64,000 nt of DNA from Torymus aiolomorphi (lineage: Eukaryota > Arthropoda > Insecta > Hymenoptera > Torymidae): positions 91,016,522 to 91,080,521 of the forward strand of contig CM070877.1 of the NCBI GenBank assembly GCA_036365515.1. Reading direction: 5' to 3'. A program made the position numbers and the translations under genes. Under the pieces are notes generated by a model. The model searched no databases and had not been told where the DNA came from. It saw nothing but the letters and a program-made list of their open reading frames with translations. The first letter of the stretch is position 1, and each line of letters begins with the position of its first letter. Shown here in pieces: positions 1 to 11,755 of the stretch.

Positions 1-324
1 GCTGTGGGTCGAACGATCTGCGTTGTAGTTCGTCTCTGGAGCTCTACTTGCGTTGAGGATCGTTCCGTTGACGTACTTATTCCTAAATTCGAGTCTCCTT
101 GTGAACTGCTCGATTGCACTTCCACTTATTTCTTGTGTGAAGTGGGCCGGGTTGTAATTTCCCATCAGCCATTGAGTGATTCGCCTAGAATCCCCCTCGA
201 TACATCCAGTGCTTCTTAAATTTAGAGCTATATTTGCTTCTATTACAGCTTGAAAGCTCAGCTCTAGATTTTTGCGCCACTGCTCCATCTATTCGGCTAG
301 TTCTTCTGAGGTCGATGATTCCAT
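1..324 (-). pseudogene. Gag-like N-terminus of a gypsy-type LTR element (runs off the window)
   Basis: The minus strand is open from an ATG at 322-324 to the window edge apart from one TAG at 289-291; a second ATG follows directly at 286-288. The product reads like a retroelement capsid start, with an acidic leader followed by a segment containing NLRSTGCIEGDSRRITQWLM. The assignment rests mainly on position: the frame lies about 750 nt downstream of a tRNA-Lys primer-binding site and an LTR on the same strand. I cannot name the clade. The early stop may mean decay, or that translation starts at the second ATG. Confidence 0.5.
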
Positions 325-1076
325 CTTCTGAAGCTAGACCGATTATACAAAAATTTGGCGACGAATTGTGTGTGTGCGCAACTAACTGCTGAGATTCTCT
401 CTCAAATTGGCCGTCTGTTACGCAAATTACAATGTTAGAATCCTAACTACCACACACAATTGTCCCAAGCCGCTCGAGAACGACGTATCTCGATGCAGCT
501 AGCTAGGGAGAGAGCGTGGCAATTCCAAAAAAAAATTTTTAGCGAAGATACCGATTGGACTAAATCTCGCAATAAAAAAAAGGAATGAAAGTGTTCTCAC
601 TTTCGACCGGCTACACGCCCAGGCACGGTCACTCTATTCCAAAAAAAATCGCGTGAAAATCGCTTAAAATCTCGCTTCAAAAAAAAAATTTAATTTCGCC
701 ACATATGACGACGAAAACAACTACAATAGTCGTGTAAATGCTCTCGTCCTGGCTTTACAGCAGTATAAAAGGCTCGGGACGAGTATGCACAATACTGCTC
801 GAGCATAAACATAAACACCTACAAAAGCAAGCAATCTGCTGTTTTGTGTTTATGTTCCTATGCGCGCCGCGAGTCTTCTTGTCTGTTTGTTTACGCCCGA
901 CACCTCGACTTGGCGAGTTTAAATCACTGCGCCTATCAGCTATAACGACTTGTGACCACTGGCCGTCTGCTGATTAATCCGGTGCAGTGATTCGCGGGCG
1001 GGCGAATTTAAACGAAACGCGATTTGAATAGGCCGGTCTCGAATGTACCGGCCGCTAACCTTCTCCTTAAACCCAA
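325..1076 (-). other. Leader between primer site and gag of the gypsy-type element
   Basis: This 750-nt stretch separates the primer-binding site from the gag-like frame. It has homopolymer A/T runs near 530-690 and no coding frame that looks real. A TATA-like TATAAAAGG sits on the opposite (plus) strand near 767, facing away from gag. It could be chance, or a relic of another LTR. Confidence 0.4.
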
Positions 1077-1090
1077 CACGTTGGGCGCCA
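1077..1090 (-). promoter_or_regulatory. Primer-binding site, tRNA-Lys type
   Basis: The minus strand reads TGGCGCCCAACGTG one nucleotide after the LTR end. This matches the complement of the 3' end of arthropod tRNA-Lys, a known primer of several Metaviridae. It fixes the direction of the element: 5' LTR at higher coordinates, gag at lower. Confidence 0.75.
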
Positions 1091-1091
1091 T

Positions 1092-1649
1092 TGTAACGGG
1101 ATGAGTGAAAAAAAAAGACTTTACAGAAAAATAACGCGACGCGTTGCGCGCCGACAAGAAGACGGGATCCGCCGCTCGGCGCAGGCGGATCAAGGTGTCT
1201 ATTTTCGCTGGGCCGGTGAACGCACCACCGGCCACTCGCCGCTGCGAGTCGAAAATACACAAATAAATCGCTGCGCGGGAAGTACAAAGAGGTTTGCCGG
1301 GAGAGGAGTGCACTCCTCTTGTCGCTCGCTCACGAATCCGCTCCTGCGTCAGGCCTTATCCTCCGGTCGACTTTGGAGTGTTCAGGCCAACTTCTAACGT
1401 CCAGCGTTCATCTACAGACGCTTCGGACCCCAGAAATGGCTCAGATTGCTCACGTGCGCTGCTCTTCGTGGTCGATACGTTTACGGGCGCTGCTCTGCCC
1501 CCCGCGCAGATCGCGAATACATCGTTCGAGCGATGTCAACAAACGTTCGAGATGCGTGAATCCGCGGGAACGAGAGCAAACGAGTTCGATAGAATACGGA
1601 GAACCGAGATTCTTATTTTCTCCGTATTTTATCCTGGAACTCCGTTATA
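1092..1649 (-). repeat. 5' LTR of the gypsy-type element
   Basis: On the minus strand the LTR ends CATCCCGTTACA next to the primer site. The probable start is TATAACGGAG at 1649, an imperfect inverse of the end (TGTAACGGG), suggesting a first-dinucleotide change from TG to TA. Length is about 558 bp and it is clearly more GC-rich than its surroundings. The far target duplication lies outside the window, so the outer edge is less certain than the inner. Confidence 0.6.
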
Positions 1650-2280
1650 ATACAAAATTGTCTAGAAATCCGTAGCTGATTCATAGACCCGTTCTCGAGA
1701 AATTACGACTTAAAAAAAAGTTTAAAAAATTTTAACCTTAAATATCTCTGAAATTTATAGACCAATTATTTTGCCCAAAGAACTCGACCAAGAGCTATCC
1801 AAAATCTACCTCCACAAGGAATTTTGAAGAAATTACGACAATTTTCCCTCCGGAATCGTTGGACATACAAAACTCATTTTTTTCGTTTTTCATGTTTCAC
1901 GTTTTTGTTTATAACCACAGAACCGTGATAGCTAGAAACTTTTTTTTTTAGAAAATATTGGTATTTTAATTATCTTTTAAATGCTACCTATCCCATTCTG
2001 ATACATACAGCCGTTCTCGAGAAATTACGATTCGAAGAAGAGGTTACAAAAATTTTAACCTCAAAAATCTGTGAAATTTATGAACCAATTATGTATCCCA
2101 AAGAAAGGTGCTGATGGCAACGAAAAATCTACCTCTACAAGGAATTTTGAAGCGATTAACACAATTTTAATCCCGTAATCGTTGGACATAGATAACTCGT
2201 TTTTTTCATTTCTCAATTTTTTTCCAAAAACTAACCAAAAGAATGAATTCAAATTTTTAGAGCTTATAGCTATTTATATT

Positions 2281-2304
2281 CACACACATACACACACACA
2301 CACA

Positions 2305-2352
<48 letters not shown>
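2281..2352. repeat. (CA)n microsatellite
   Basis: About 70 bp of nearly pure CA with a few CG or TA interruptions, at the same place inside HEL copy 1 as in the other HEL copies. Confidence 0.95.
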
Positions 2353-2355
<3 letters not shown>

Positions 2356-2428
2356 CCATACAGAAATTTTCTAAAATCATGTGATACAAACTTCTAACAC
2401 CTTTATTCATGCTTCTAGAGCAATTTAA

Positions 2429-3093
2429 GGGGGCTTTTTTTCTCTGAAATAAGAAGTCACATTTTAATACATAAATGTAAACTAATTATTTCATACTTTT
2501 TACATATAAAAGTGGGTATATTTACCTTACCTTAAAACTTTGATTGGCCTTTTATATGGTCCAGAACCATAGTCATCGATGAAACAAGTTTTTTCACTAA
2601 CCGTAAGCTTTGAAATTTTCCTGTGGATGGATTGACTTCAGATTTGAAGTAAATTACTCCTGAATAGTATAATTCTCATATGAGTGTAGGGATTTTTGAT
2701 CTAATGAGAAAAAAAAATTGTGCTGTTTTTCAAGAGTTTTTTTTTAATTTTTTTAAATTTTTTATATTTTTTCATAATTTTTCTGATGTAAACATTTTTT
2801 CCGACATTTAGTCCTAAATCCCTACACTCATATGAGAATTATACTATTCAGGGGTAATTTAGTTCAAATCTGAAGTCAATCCATCCACAGGAAAATTTCA
2901 AAGCTTACGGTTGGTGAAAAAACTTGTTTCATCGATGACTATGGTTCTGGACCATATAAAAGGCCCATCGGAGAAAGTTTTAAGGTAAGGTAAATATACC
3001 CACTTTTATATGTAAAATGTATGAAATAATTAGTTTACATTTATGTATTAAAATGTGACTTCTTATTTCAGAGAAAAAAGGTGTCTAGCCCCC
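2429..3093. mobile_element. TTAA-flanked foldback element, 665 bp
   Basis: The element is bounded by TTAA at 2425-2428 and 3094-3097. It has inverted arms of about 300 bp (roughly 2429-2735 and 2785-3093); the left terminus begins GGGGGCTTTTTTTCTCTG, while the right, read inward, begins GGGGGCTAGACACC. It contains no coding frame. TTAA duplication is typical of piggyBac, Kolobok and Sola3 superfamilies. The GACACC motif next to the G-run is shared with the element at 14412-17593. Confidence 0.75.
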
Positions 3094-3143
3094 TTAAAGA
3101 AAATTAAAATTTTACTATTACAAAGCTTCCTCTATGAGGAAGC

Positions 3144-3673
3144 AAAATTACCATCGTATCCGACGGCGCCGCTAGTCACTTTAAAAATCGCTTTCAATTA
3201 GATGAATTAAAACGAGCAGCGTATAATATAAGAATGTTATTCTCTGCTACTGGGCACGGCAAAGGAGCTGTAGATGGTGTGGGTGGACTTATAAAGCATT
3301 ATGCTACTTCGCATAATCTTCGTGAGCCCCTTGAAGAAACTGTTCAAAACGCAAATGATTTTGCAAAACATGTTCAAAAATATACTGATGCTATTAAAAT
3401 AATACATTTCGAGATGTTGAAATAGAACAATTCAGAAAAGAAAAAAATATTGATTGGCTTACAACTCCAAAGTATCATGGAATTTAAAAAACTCATATAT
3501 GGGTTAAAAAAACATTTGATGATAAAGTTCATTGTTTGACAGCAAAGACCGCTGATCGTCCGCTTACTGAATTAAGAACAATGAACCAGAAAAACAAAGG
3601 TAGTAAAATAGGTATAAAAATAAAAAAATGTATAAAAATAAAAAAATCGCAAAAAGACGCAAATAAAAAATAA
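3144..3673 (+). pseudogene. C-terminal part of transposon D transposase (DDE-type, unclassified)
   Basis: The frame opens directly at the HEL boundary with VSDGAASHFKNRF and continues to LFSATGHGKGAVDGVGG. That pairing of an SDG..FKN motif with a GHGKG..DG..G motif recalls uncharacterised eukaryotic transposases with a DDE-like core. After 3425 a frameshift moves the reading to the frame containing IDWLTTPKYHGI, where a further stop occurs, and the tail ends at 3671-3673. The N-terminal half and first catalytic acid are missing. The same C-terminus is at 63926-64000. I cannot assign the superfamily from sequence alone. Confidence 0.6.
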
Positions 3674-4502
3674 ATACATACTTATGTTTACCTGTATATT
3701 ACATACGTACAAAGATAAATACCTTTATATTGACTCTAATATCATTGACTATACAGCGTGTCCAAAAAGTCTGGAAACACCCAAATAATTTCTCAGCTGA
3801 ATTACTATTGGAAAATGTTAAGGTCGCCTTTGTAGTAATTTTTTACGAGGAATCCAATGGTGACCTTGGATTCGATCTTGGACCTCATTTTTGAGGTTAT
3901 TTCAAGGTCAACCTCATTTTTTTAAATGGTAACCCCTATTTTTTATAGCGGAATCTGAAAGAGCGGAAAATTTTACGTCCGTATATGTATTAAGGTATGA
4001 GGTTGAGGTTACCCCCAGAGGTCAAATTGAGGTCAAAGTATGATTTCTTAAAAATTTCGCGAGTTCAGTGGTAAAACAAAACAAACAAAGGTAAGGTTTG
4101 GTAAGTTCGAACGAAGACTTGAAGGTGACCTCTGATTCGACCTTGAACCTCATTTTGAGCCTCATTTTTGAGGTTATTTCGAGGTCAACCTCATTTTTTT
4201 AAATGGTAACCCCTATTTTTTTAGCGGAATCGGAAAGAGTGTGAAACTTTACGTCCAAACATGTACTCAGAACATAGTTCAAGAAGGACCTTGACGTTCA
4301 TTTGAAGGTCATTTAAACTTAATGACGGTCTGATCTTGTGTAAACTTTTTATCACACTGAGCGAGGTTAATTCTTTAGTAGTTTTCAACGAGAAATCTAA
4401 TGGTGACCTTGACATTGTCCTTAAAAGTCATGTCAAGTTCAATTTTTTTACATTTAGCGTTACCCAGGAACAACGACGTGGACGTAGTAAATCTGTTCCC
4501 TT

Positions 4503-4618
4503 TGGGGTGCTTGATTTACGTGAGTCCCCTTGCCTCTCACGATGGGGCGCTTGATTTACGTGAGTCCCCTTGCCTCTCACGATGGGGCGCTTGATTTACG
4601 TGAGTCCCCTTGCCTCTC
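4503..4618. repeat. Minisatellite, three 40-bp copies
   Basis: A unit containing GCTTGATTTACGTGAGTCCC is repeated almost identically three times in tandem, inside the left flank of the mariner-type element and absent from its right flank. It probably expanded after insertion. Confidence 0.9.
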
Positions 4619-4648
4619 ACATTTGATTTTTTTAAACAGTATAACATC

Positions 4649-5723
4649 TTATTTCAAGTGCTCGAACTGTTCTCCATTCATGTCTTGACAGTAACCTAAT
4701 CGATGATAGAAAGCACCAACAGCATTTTCAATCATTTCAGTAGGAATGAGAGCTGATTCATCAATGATCCTTTCACGTAATTCATCTAAGTTTAAGGGTT
4801 TTGTTTTGAATACACGATCCTTCAGATAACCCCAATAGAAATAATCTAGAGGCGTTAAATCGGGGGACCTAGCTGGCCATTCAATTGCACCTCTTCGTCC
4901 TATCCATCGATTAATGAATACTGTATCTAAGTATGTGCGAACGTTTCGTGCATAATGAGCTGCTGCACCGTCCTGTTGATACCATGTGTTATTAAAGTCC
5001 TCTCCAGCTATTTCTCTTATAGCAGGAACAATTTGATTCCGCAACATAGTTTCATACTTTTCTGCATTTAAATTGCCATCAATAAAAAATGGTCCTATAA
5101 TCCTATTATTTAATATTCCAGCCCAGACATTTAATTTTTGTGGATATTGTGACTTGGCTTCTCTTGCCCAATGAGGGTTTTCAACTGCCCAATATCTACA
5201 GTTATGCCTATTTACGCTTGAGTCAAGTTGAAATGTAGCTTCATCTGAGAAGACTATATTTGATGGAAAATTTGGATTTTGTACGATGCGTGCCATCATA
5301 TCATCACAGAATTCAACGCGACGATCGAAATCATCTTCATTTAACTTGTGTATTAGCGTTACTTTAAATGGATGGAACTTCTCTCTTTAGTATGTTATGA
5401 ATAGATGATTTACTTATTTCGTGCACTTGAGCAGCTCTACGAACGGAAGTATGCGGATCTTCGGTGAATGTTAACACAACATCTAAAGATTTCTCTTCGT
5501 TACCTGCTGACATTGGTCTGCCTGATCGAGGTAAATCGCTGATAGTGCCGGTATTTTCAAACCTTCTAACAGTTTTTTGAACTGTTGAAAATGATAGTGG
5601 AGTTCCACCAACCCTAAATGAAGCATTAAAAATATCTCTTACGGCCCTATAAGATCGCTGCATGTGTCCCCAACCTCTCATCATGAGAATCGTTATTCTT
5701 TCTCTATCAGTGAGTTTGTTCAT
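4649..5723 (-). pseudogene. Tc1/mariner transposase, DD41D (rosa-like)
   Basis: The gene encodes a cut-and-paste transposase of about 358 codons. It starts with MNKLTDRERITILMMRGW and a helix-turn-helix domain (roughly residues 1-110). A single frameshift near 5385 breaks it between KRE and FHPFKVTL; beyond that the frame is clean to the TAA at 4649. Catalytic motifs are FSDEATF, YQQDGAAAHY and SPDLTPLDYF. Counting from the second Asp to the last Asp gives 41 intervening residues, the spacing reported for rosa/Visitor-type elements rather than DD34D or DD34E. Apart from the frameshift it appears little decayed, which suggests relatively recent activity. Confidence 0.85.
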
Positions 5724-5931
5724 TTTTATTACTCTTCGTAGTAGACCTTATCCAAAAATACTTTTTGAGTTGAAAATAAAAAGAACTTTTAATTTTCAAA
5801 AAATATGTTTGAAAGATGACCAACCCTTTTCTGTGGTGGTTATGGAATGAATAATAGTTTATTGTCACTTTAACCATACGAAAAATAACAAGTAACAATG
5901 TTCAATATTTAAACGCTTCAAAAAATTTTAC

Positions 5932-6058
5932 AATGAATCAGCTCTCATTCCTACTGAAATGATCAAAAATACTGTTGGTGTTTTCGATCATCGATTAGGT
6001 TACTATCAAAAAGTGGATGGAAAATAATTCGAGCACTTGAAATAAGATGTTAGACTGT
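5932..6058 (+). pseudogene. Inverted partial copy of the transposase 3' end
   Basis: The plus strand repeats about the last 40 codons and the stop region of the neighbouring minus-strand transposase, diverged at many positions (for example a YQKVDGK stretch where the gene has CQDMNGE). It directly abuts the right inverted arm. The right arm therefore derives from the gene-proximal end of the element, so the element now carries two copies of the same end in opposite orientation. Confidence 0.75.
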
Positions 6059-7197
6059 TTAAAAAAATTAAAAAGTTTACACAAGATCAGACCGTCATTA
6101 AGTTTAAATGACCTTCAAATGAACGTCAAGGTCCTTCTTGAACTATGTTCTGAGTACATGTTTGGACGTAAAGTTTCACACTCTTTCCGATTCCGCTAAA
6201 AAAATAGGGATTACCATTTAAAAAAATAAGGTTGACCTCGAAATAACCTCAAAAATGAGGCTCAAAATGAGGTTCAAGGTCGAATCAGAGGTCACCTTCA
6301 AGTCTTCGTTCGAACTTACCAAACCTTACCTTTGTTTGTTTTGTTTTACCACTGAACTCGCGAAATTTTTAAGAAATCATACTTTGACCTCAATTTGACC
6401 TCTGGGGGCAACCTCAACCTCATACCTTAATACATATCCGGACGTAAAATTTTCCGCTCTTTCAGATTCCGCTATAAAAAATAGGGGTTACCATTTAAAA
6501 AAATGAGGTTGACCTTGAAATAACCTCAAAAATGAGGTCCAAGGTCGAATCCAAGGTCACCATTGGATTCCTCGTAAAAAATTACTACAAAGGCGACCTT
6601 AACATTTTCCAATAGTAATTCAGCTGAGAAATTATTTGGGTGTTTCCAGACTTTTTGGACACGCTGTATATAAGCGTTAAGCGTGAAAAATTTGTTTCTG
6701 TGTTATTTCATTAGTGATCGCTATCCCAGTACAAGTGTTCTGAATCTCACAAATACATCTAGATAGGTATTTAGGTCCTCTATCACGATATACGAAAATT
6801 GTGCAAAAAAAATTGGGGTTTTCGAAAAAAATGCATTTTTCTAAAAAGTGCATTTTTCAGTAAAAAGTGCATAACTCGTGCATTTTTTATTTTTTTTAAA
6901 TAACATAGAGAACGTGAAAGAGGGCTCAAAACTGAGTAAAATTATCTGTTACATGCTTAAAAGCATAAAAAACTGGTTAAACAGTAGCCGTTCGAAAATT
7001 ACATTGAAAAATTTTTTTTGTAAGTAAGAATTTTCTCGGAATTTTTCGGTATCGCTGAACGCATGAAATTTTGATAAAACAAAAAAATAAAACAATACGT
7101 GTCAAATAATTTTTGGAGAAGAACATGAATATTTTCATTCCAAAATGATCGGTGACATAGGCATACGCAGACCACCTGATTTGAGATGGATTCTGTC

Positions 7198-7321
<124 letters not shown>

Positions 7322-8884
7322 CTTTCTGCTACTAGCCCTAGACCCCTAGTGTGTCTATGTTGACTGCGGCCCTACGGCGGCGTGCACGCGCGTATGTCCA
7401 TAGTGTGATGTCAACAATCACATTGTCTGGCTCCCGGCGTACCCAGTGATGATGGTCGCTGCTGCAATACGTCGCCCTGGAGAATGTCGTCCCTTTCATC
7501 GTGTTTACTGGTTGATGATGATATTCCTCAGAGACAGGAAGGCAGTGTGTCGACGGCGAGAGAAAATTTCGTAAGGTAAGCCCTTTCTCGTTCCTAACCT
7601 CTCTGATAGGTAAGCTGATGGTACTTTCTTTTGTTGCAGGAATCTGACGACGAGAATAGTGTAAACGATGGGCACTGCTGCAGGATCTTTCTTGAGTGTG
7701 GTAATGTTGCTTGGCTCATTTATTTATTAGTCATATGTGGTTTTCAGATACTCAACTTTTCATGTGTGTGTTTGACTCTTATACTAGTGGCTCTGTGTAC
7801 AGTTAATCTGTTGCTGGTGCCTTCAGCAATGAAACAACAAATGAAGGTTGCACCAGTCTTTCCCTTCTAATTGTTAGAGGTAGTTTGTGCAGCGAGAATA
7901 GTGAACAACAGCCATTGCTGCAGTATTTTCTTTTATATGGTAATTTTTTTTGTGTCATCTATTCATTAGTCATATGTGGTTTCTAGGTGCTGAACTCTCC
8001 TCGCTTGTCTCCTAGATTAGTGACTGTTCTATTCATGTGTTTTGTGCATTCCTACGGTGAGGCAGTCCTTGAGATTCAGACACGCATGTTGGTCTCTATA
8101 GTATTTTCCTCTTAGATGGCTATTAGATAATTCTGAGCAGACTAGCATCCATGGAGTAGTGCCCGTCTTGGGACATCCAGCCTCATTTTGCAGCTTCCCC
8201 GGCTCTACAATGATCTTCAAGTTTAGTGCTTTAGAATGTGAGGGGATAGATAATTAGGAACTGGAGGATATCATAAAAGTGCTATGTGTGTGGTTAGATG
8301 CGATACGGGTAAGCAGTTGTCGCTGGTTATATTAGCTCATCTAGTTAATTTCTAAGTTTAGTCAGGGTATAAGAACTCATTTCAAGGCATCTATTGTATA
8401 TATAAGTGAGTCTTGCCTATTTAATAGTTTTCATTTTAATTCTTTATACATATTGAACTTTACTGTACTACAAAATCTATAGCACATAGATTACACTAGA
8501 GTTTTTTTTGTGTAATATGATATTACTTTAATAATATTAGACAATTTTGATTCTCTTAGTTCAATCGCTTAGATTCTATGAACATAATTAACAGGTTAAG
8601 CTGTGTAATTTTATATGAAATTTCTATTTGCTATCAAAACAGTAAGATAACATAATTATAGATTTTTAACAACGCAATTTTTAAACATTTTTCTAATTTT
8701 GATTTTACTATATACTAAATTCTCTAGATTATGACAAGAAATTGTAAGTTTTGACAGCTTTTATGTAACAGTTTTTTAGTTATTGTTTTAGTTTTTTTAT
8801 TGGTATTTAGACGATATCTATATCCTTTGTATTTAAGAGTTCTATTGGAAATCAATTCTTTGTACAATAAGCAAAGAAACCGCT
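7322..8884. other. Unassigned stretch with degenerate tandem copies; possible splice sites
   Basis: No recognisable protein. A donor-like AG|GTAAGCC near 7577 and an acceptor-like TTTTGTTGCAG ending at 7640 could bound a 65-nt intron, but the joined frames have no start codon and no known domain. From about 7650 to 8230 there are two to three degenerate tandem copies sharing GAGAATAGTG and ATTAGTCATATGTGGTTT, spaced about 240 bp. The rest, to 8884, is AT-rich without structure I can name. This is the best candidate in the window for host noncoding DNA. Confidence 0.35.
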
Positions 8885-8961
8885 GCCAATTCATTGGCAC
8901 GTAGCTTCCTCAAAATAATTTTTTGATTCCTTTTATTAAAGTAAAATTCGAAAAATAAATT

Positions 8962-9163
8962 TTTCTGTCCTCCGGCCGGAAAGCGCCAACTTCCCAGCAG
9001 CTGCGCGAAACGAAGTTGCCGCTTTCCGGCGCCGTCGAGCAGAAAAATAGTATACAGACCTTGGCCAGTAAAAAAGAAAGCCTGAGATCACATGTTTGTC
9101 AACCTCGGCTTCGCCTCGGCCGACAATTACATGTGATCTGAGACATTTCTTATTTTTACTGCC
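8962..9163. repeat. Two adjacent GC-rich hairpins
   Basis: The first inverted repeat pairs GGAAAGCGCCAACTTC with its complement near 9020; the second (9063-9163) pairs AGATCACATG..TTGTC with its complement around a CCTCGGCTTCGCCTCGG apex. A very similar apex occurs in the hairpin at 53017-53133. Such apices are common in short interspersed inverted repeats. Confidence 0.7.
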
Positions 9164-9170
9164 TAGGTGT

Positions 9171-10356
9171 TGTAACGGGGTGAATTTACAAGAGGGTATG
9201 AATCCCTCCCTGGGGTGCGCGAAGGTATTATGCGGGCGTCTACTACGCCCGGGGCAGCTAGAGGTTTTCTAGTGTCGAAAGCTCTGCCGCTACCGCTAAC
9301 TTCGGCGCACAATTCACCGGCGGCTAGATATGCACTAGCTTTACTTACTCTCGCCGGTGTTCCCGTACAACGCCGCTCAGGTTAACCTGAGCGACTTTCA
9401 CTTACAATTTCCCCGTTGACGTTGCTCCTCTAGGAGGTGATGCCTCCGACTAGCTGCAGCTGCTGAGAAGGTAGAGGGCGGTATTCGGGGAGATAGGGAA
9501 CGGTTACTCGCGAAATGACAGTCTCGACACGAACGAAGTAAAAGTAAAATAAAGAAGGTTTATTTTCCAAAAAAAAAAACAGGATCGCGCTAAGGGGCGC
9601 GAAGCCCGAACATCACCTACAAAATCGAACGCGCAGGCCGAGACTTACGCGGAGCCGGCCGGTCGCACGGCCGGCGTCACCGCGCCGCGAGGCGCCACAA
9701 AATGGCCGCCGCGCTCTCGAACACGAGGCCGCTTGCCTCTACGCAGGCGGCGTCGGATAGCCGCGCAACACTACTTACGCGTGGCCGCTCGCACGCAAAA
9801 CCTATGCGGCAAAATACAAAAGGAAGCGCACACTTACTTTAGCGCTGGCCAGCGCGTCGCACGAGGTCTGTCCCTCTCTCTCTCTCTCTCACGCTCTCGC
9901 ACGCTCGCCTCCTCGCTGCGAGGCGTCGGGCCTCGTGGCTGCTCGAGCCTCGGCTGCCGCCGCTCTCTCTCTCTTTCTCTCACTCTTCCGTTGGCGGAGT
10001 GGCCCGGCCGGCGAAGGCAGCCGGCGTTCCGTCGCTGCGGGGCTGGCGGCGGATCGGAGGCGCGGAGGGCACTTCTCGCAGGGCGTGATGCGGCACTCGC
10101 GGGGCACTTGGAGGCACGGCACCGGTGAGGCGAACTGGCACGTGCGCACCTGTTGCGCTACAGGACTAGACTGACTCATCAATGGCCGCGGCGTCCCTTC
10201 GGAGCGTCGCGGCGGCGTCTTCTTCTTTTTCTTGCTTCGCCTCCCGCGCGTCCCGCTTGGCGCGCGGTGAGCCGCTGTACGTGCAAGCGCGCGCGATTCA
10301 AATCTCGCGGCGCGGTACACGCGGCTCTTTCGCCCTTATTGCATGCACCCGTTACA
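9171..10356 (+). mobile_element. Solo LTR of a gypsy-type element (1186 bp)
   Basis: The unit starts TGTAACGGGGTG and ends CACCCGTTACA, imperfect inverted termini, and is flanked on both sides by GTGT (9167-9170 and 10357-10360). A 4-bp duplication with TG..CA ends fits a Metaviridae LTR left by recombination between two LTRs. It is much more GC-rich than its surroundings. Orientation is assumed. Its termini resemble those of the LTR at 1092-1649, but the bodies differ. Confidence 0.8.
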
Positions 10357-11524
10357 GTGTGTAATATACTATTTCACGAAAAAAATTAGAAAAATTTTAT
10401 GGAAAATATTAACTTGTAATTTTTTCATGGCTATTCATTGAGGTTCCATTTGCAATTTATTTGTTTGTGATTTTAATTCTTATATGAATGGAAAACAATC
10501 TTCTTCAAGTTCTATTCTTCATCAAATTTTTCTTCTTCAAGTCCACTGTCAACGGCTTCTCGTCGAACATTGGTTCGAAATAAAAAAAATATTCTAAAGT
10601 TGTTCTTTGATTGTGTTTACCTCAAATATCTCTGAAATTTATGAACCAATCATTTTGCCAAAAGAACTCATCCGAGAACTATCAATAATATACCTCTACA
10701 AATAATTTTGAAGCGAATAAGACAATTTTACTCTTGTAATAGTTGAACATATAAAACTCATTTTTTTCATTTTTCAATTTTTACGTTTTTGTTAATAACA
10801 AAAGAACCGTGATAGCTAAAGAATTAATTGTTTTAGAAAATATAGGTAATTTAATTCTCTTTCGAATGCCACCCATCCCATTTAGATACATAGAGCCGTT
10901 CTCGAGAAATTACGATTTAAAAAAAAATTTTTTTTAATTTTAACCTCAAATATCTCCGAAATTTATGGATCAATCCTTTTGCCCAAAGAACTCACTCGAT
11001 TGGTATACAAAATCTACCCCTCCAAAGAATTTCAAAGTGATTAAGCCAATTTTACTATAGTTATTGAACGGCAAAAAAAATCACTTTTTTTTTATAAATT
11101 ATTTTTTTTCTCAAAAAATAATGAATAAAAAAACCTAAAAATTTAGTAGATTATAGTACTTAATATCCTTTATAACCAAAAAATATTCATGTTAATATCT
11201 TTTTTTAATTTCGAAATATAACCTATTTACAAAAAATTACGTTTGCATCAATAACTTATGACGAAATATAGCTACCGACCTTTTTTTCTTAAATTGTAGA
11301 TAACTTTATTCTACATACAGAGAATTCATGATATATAAACAATATTTGTTCTAAATATTAAAAAAATCGAAAATAAAAATTTTGAAAATTAAAAATGGCT
11401 ATAAAAAAAAAAATTAAATTTTACAAAAATAGAATATTGACCCCAATTGTGGAAGCAAAATCTAAAAAAATGATCACTCTCCCGTTAAAATCGGTCGAGT
11501 AGATCATGAGATATCAGCGTATAC

Positions 11525-11626
<102 letters not shown>

Positions 11627-11755
11627 CCATACGGACATTTTCTAAAAATAGTGTATTTCGATTCCAAATTTGCTAAATAACATTTCTAACACATTATCTC
11701 ATAAACTTTTTTTTTTACTATCACAAAGCTTCCTCTAGGAGGAAGCAATTGTAAA

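Larger units (their letters stand above)
1670..3143 (+). mobile_element. HEL family copy 1, 3' part (Helentron-like, provisional)
   Basis: The block is similar to 10600-11746, to 61925-62917, and inverted to 57993-59000. All share a stretch around TTCTCGAGAAATTACGA, a long CA microsatellite, and a terminal 19-nt hairpin of the form GCTTCCTC..GAGGAAGC (3125-3143 here, with one base changed). The end abuts transposon D without a visible target duplication. The left end is cut off by the gypsy-type LTR. No coding capacity remains. A microsatellite close to a terminal hairpin without target duplication resembles Helentron-derived non-autonomous elements, but that class is an inference. Confidence 0.55.
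3754..6666 (-). mobile_element. DD41D mariner-type transposon with long inverted repeats
   Basis: Perfectly placed TA dinucleotides (3752-3753 and 6667-6668) flank termini CAGCGTGTCCAAAAAGTCTG. The inverted arms are about 600 bp (3754-4355 and 6072-6666), far longer than the roughly 30 bp of classical mariners. The arms are dense in AAGGTCA and its complement. The minus-strand transposase occupies 4649-5723. Between the gene and the right arm lies an inverted partial copy of the gene's own 3' end (5932-6058). The element sits inside transposon D. Confidence 0.85.

Noticed and set aside
767..775. TATA box of a plus-strand gene
   Set aside because: The sequence TATAAAAGG is good, but the following frames have no known domain and the area is the leader of a minus-strand element.
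2182..2397. His/Thr-rich frames over (CA)n tracts (also 11485-11667 and 62547-62837)
   Set aside because: Coding potential comes only from the dinucleotide repeat.
4503..4618. CRISPR-like repeats
   Set aside because: Direct tandem copies without spacers in a eukaryotic transposon.
9733..10389. Arg/Ala/Ser-rich overlapping frames on both strands
   Set aside because: They lie in the GC-rich solo LTR, lack known domains and overlap in several frames.
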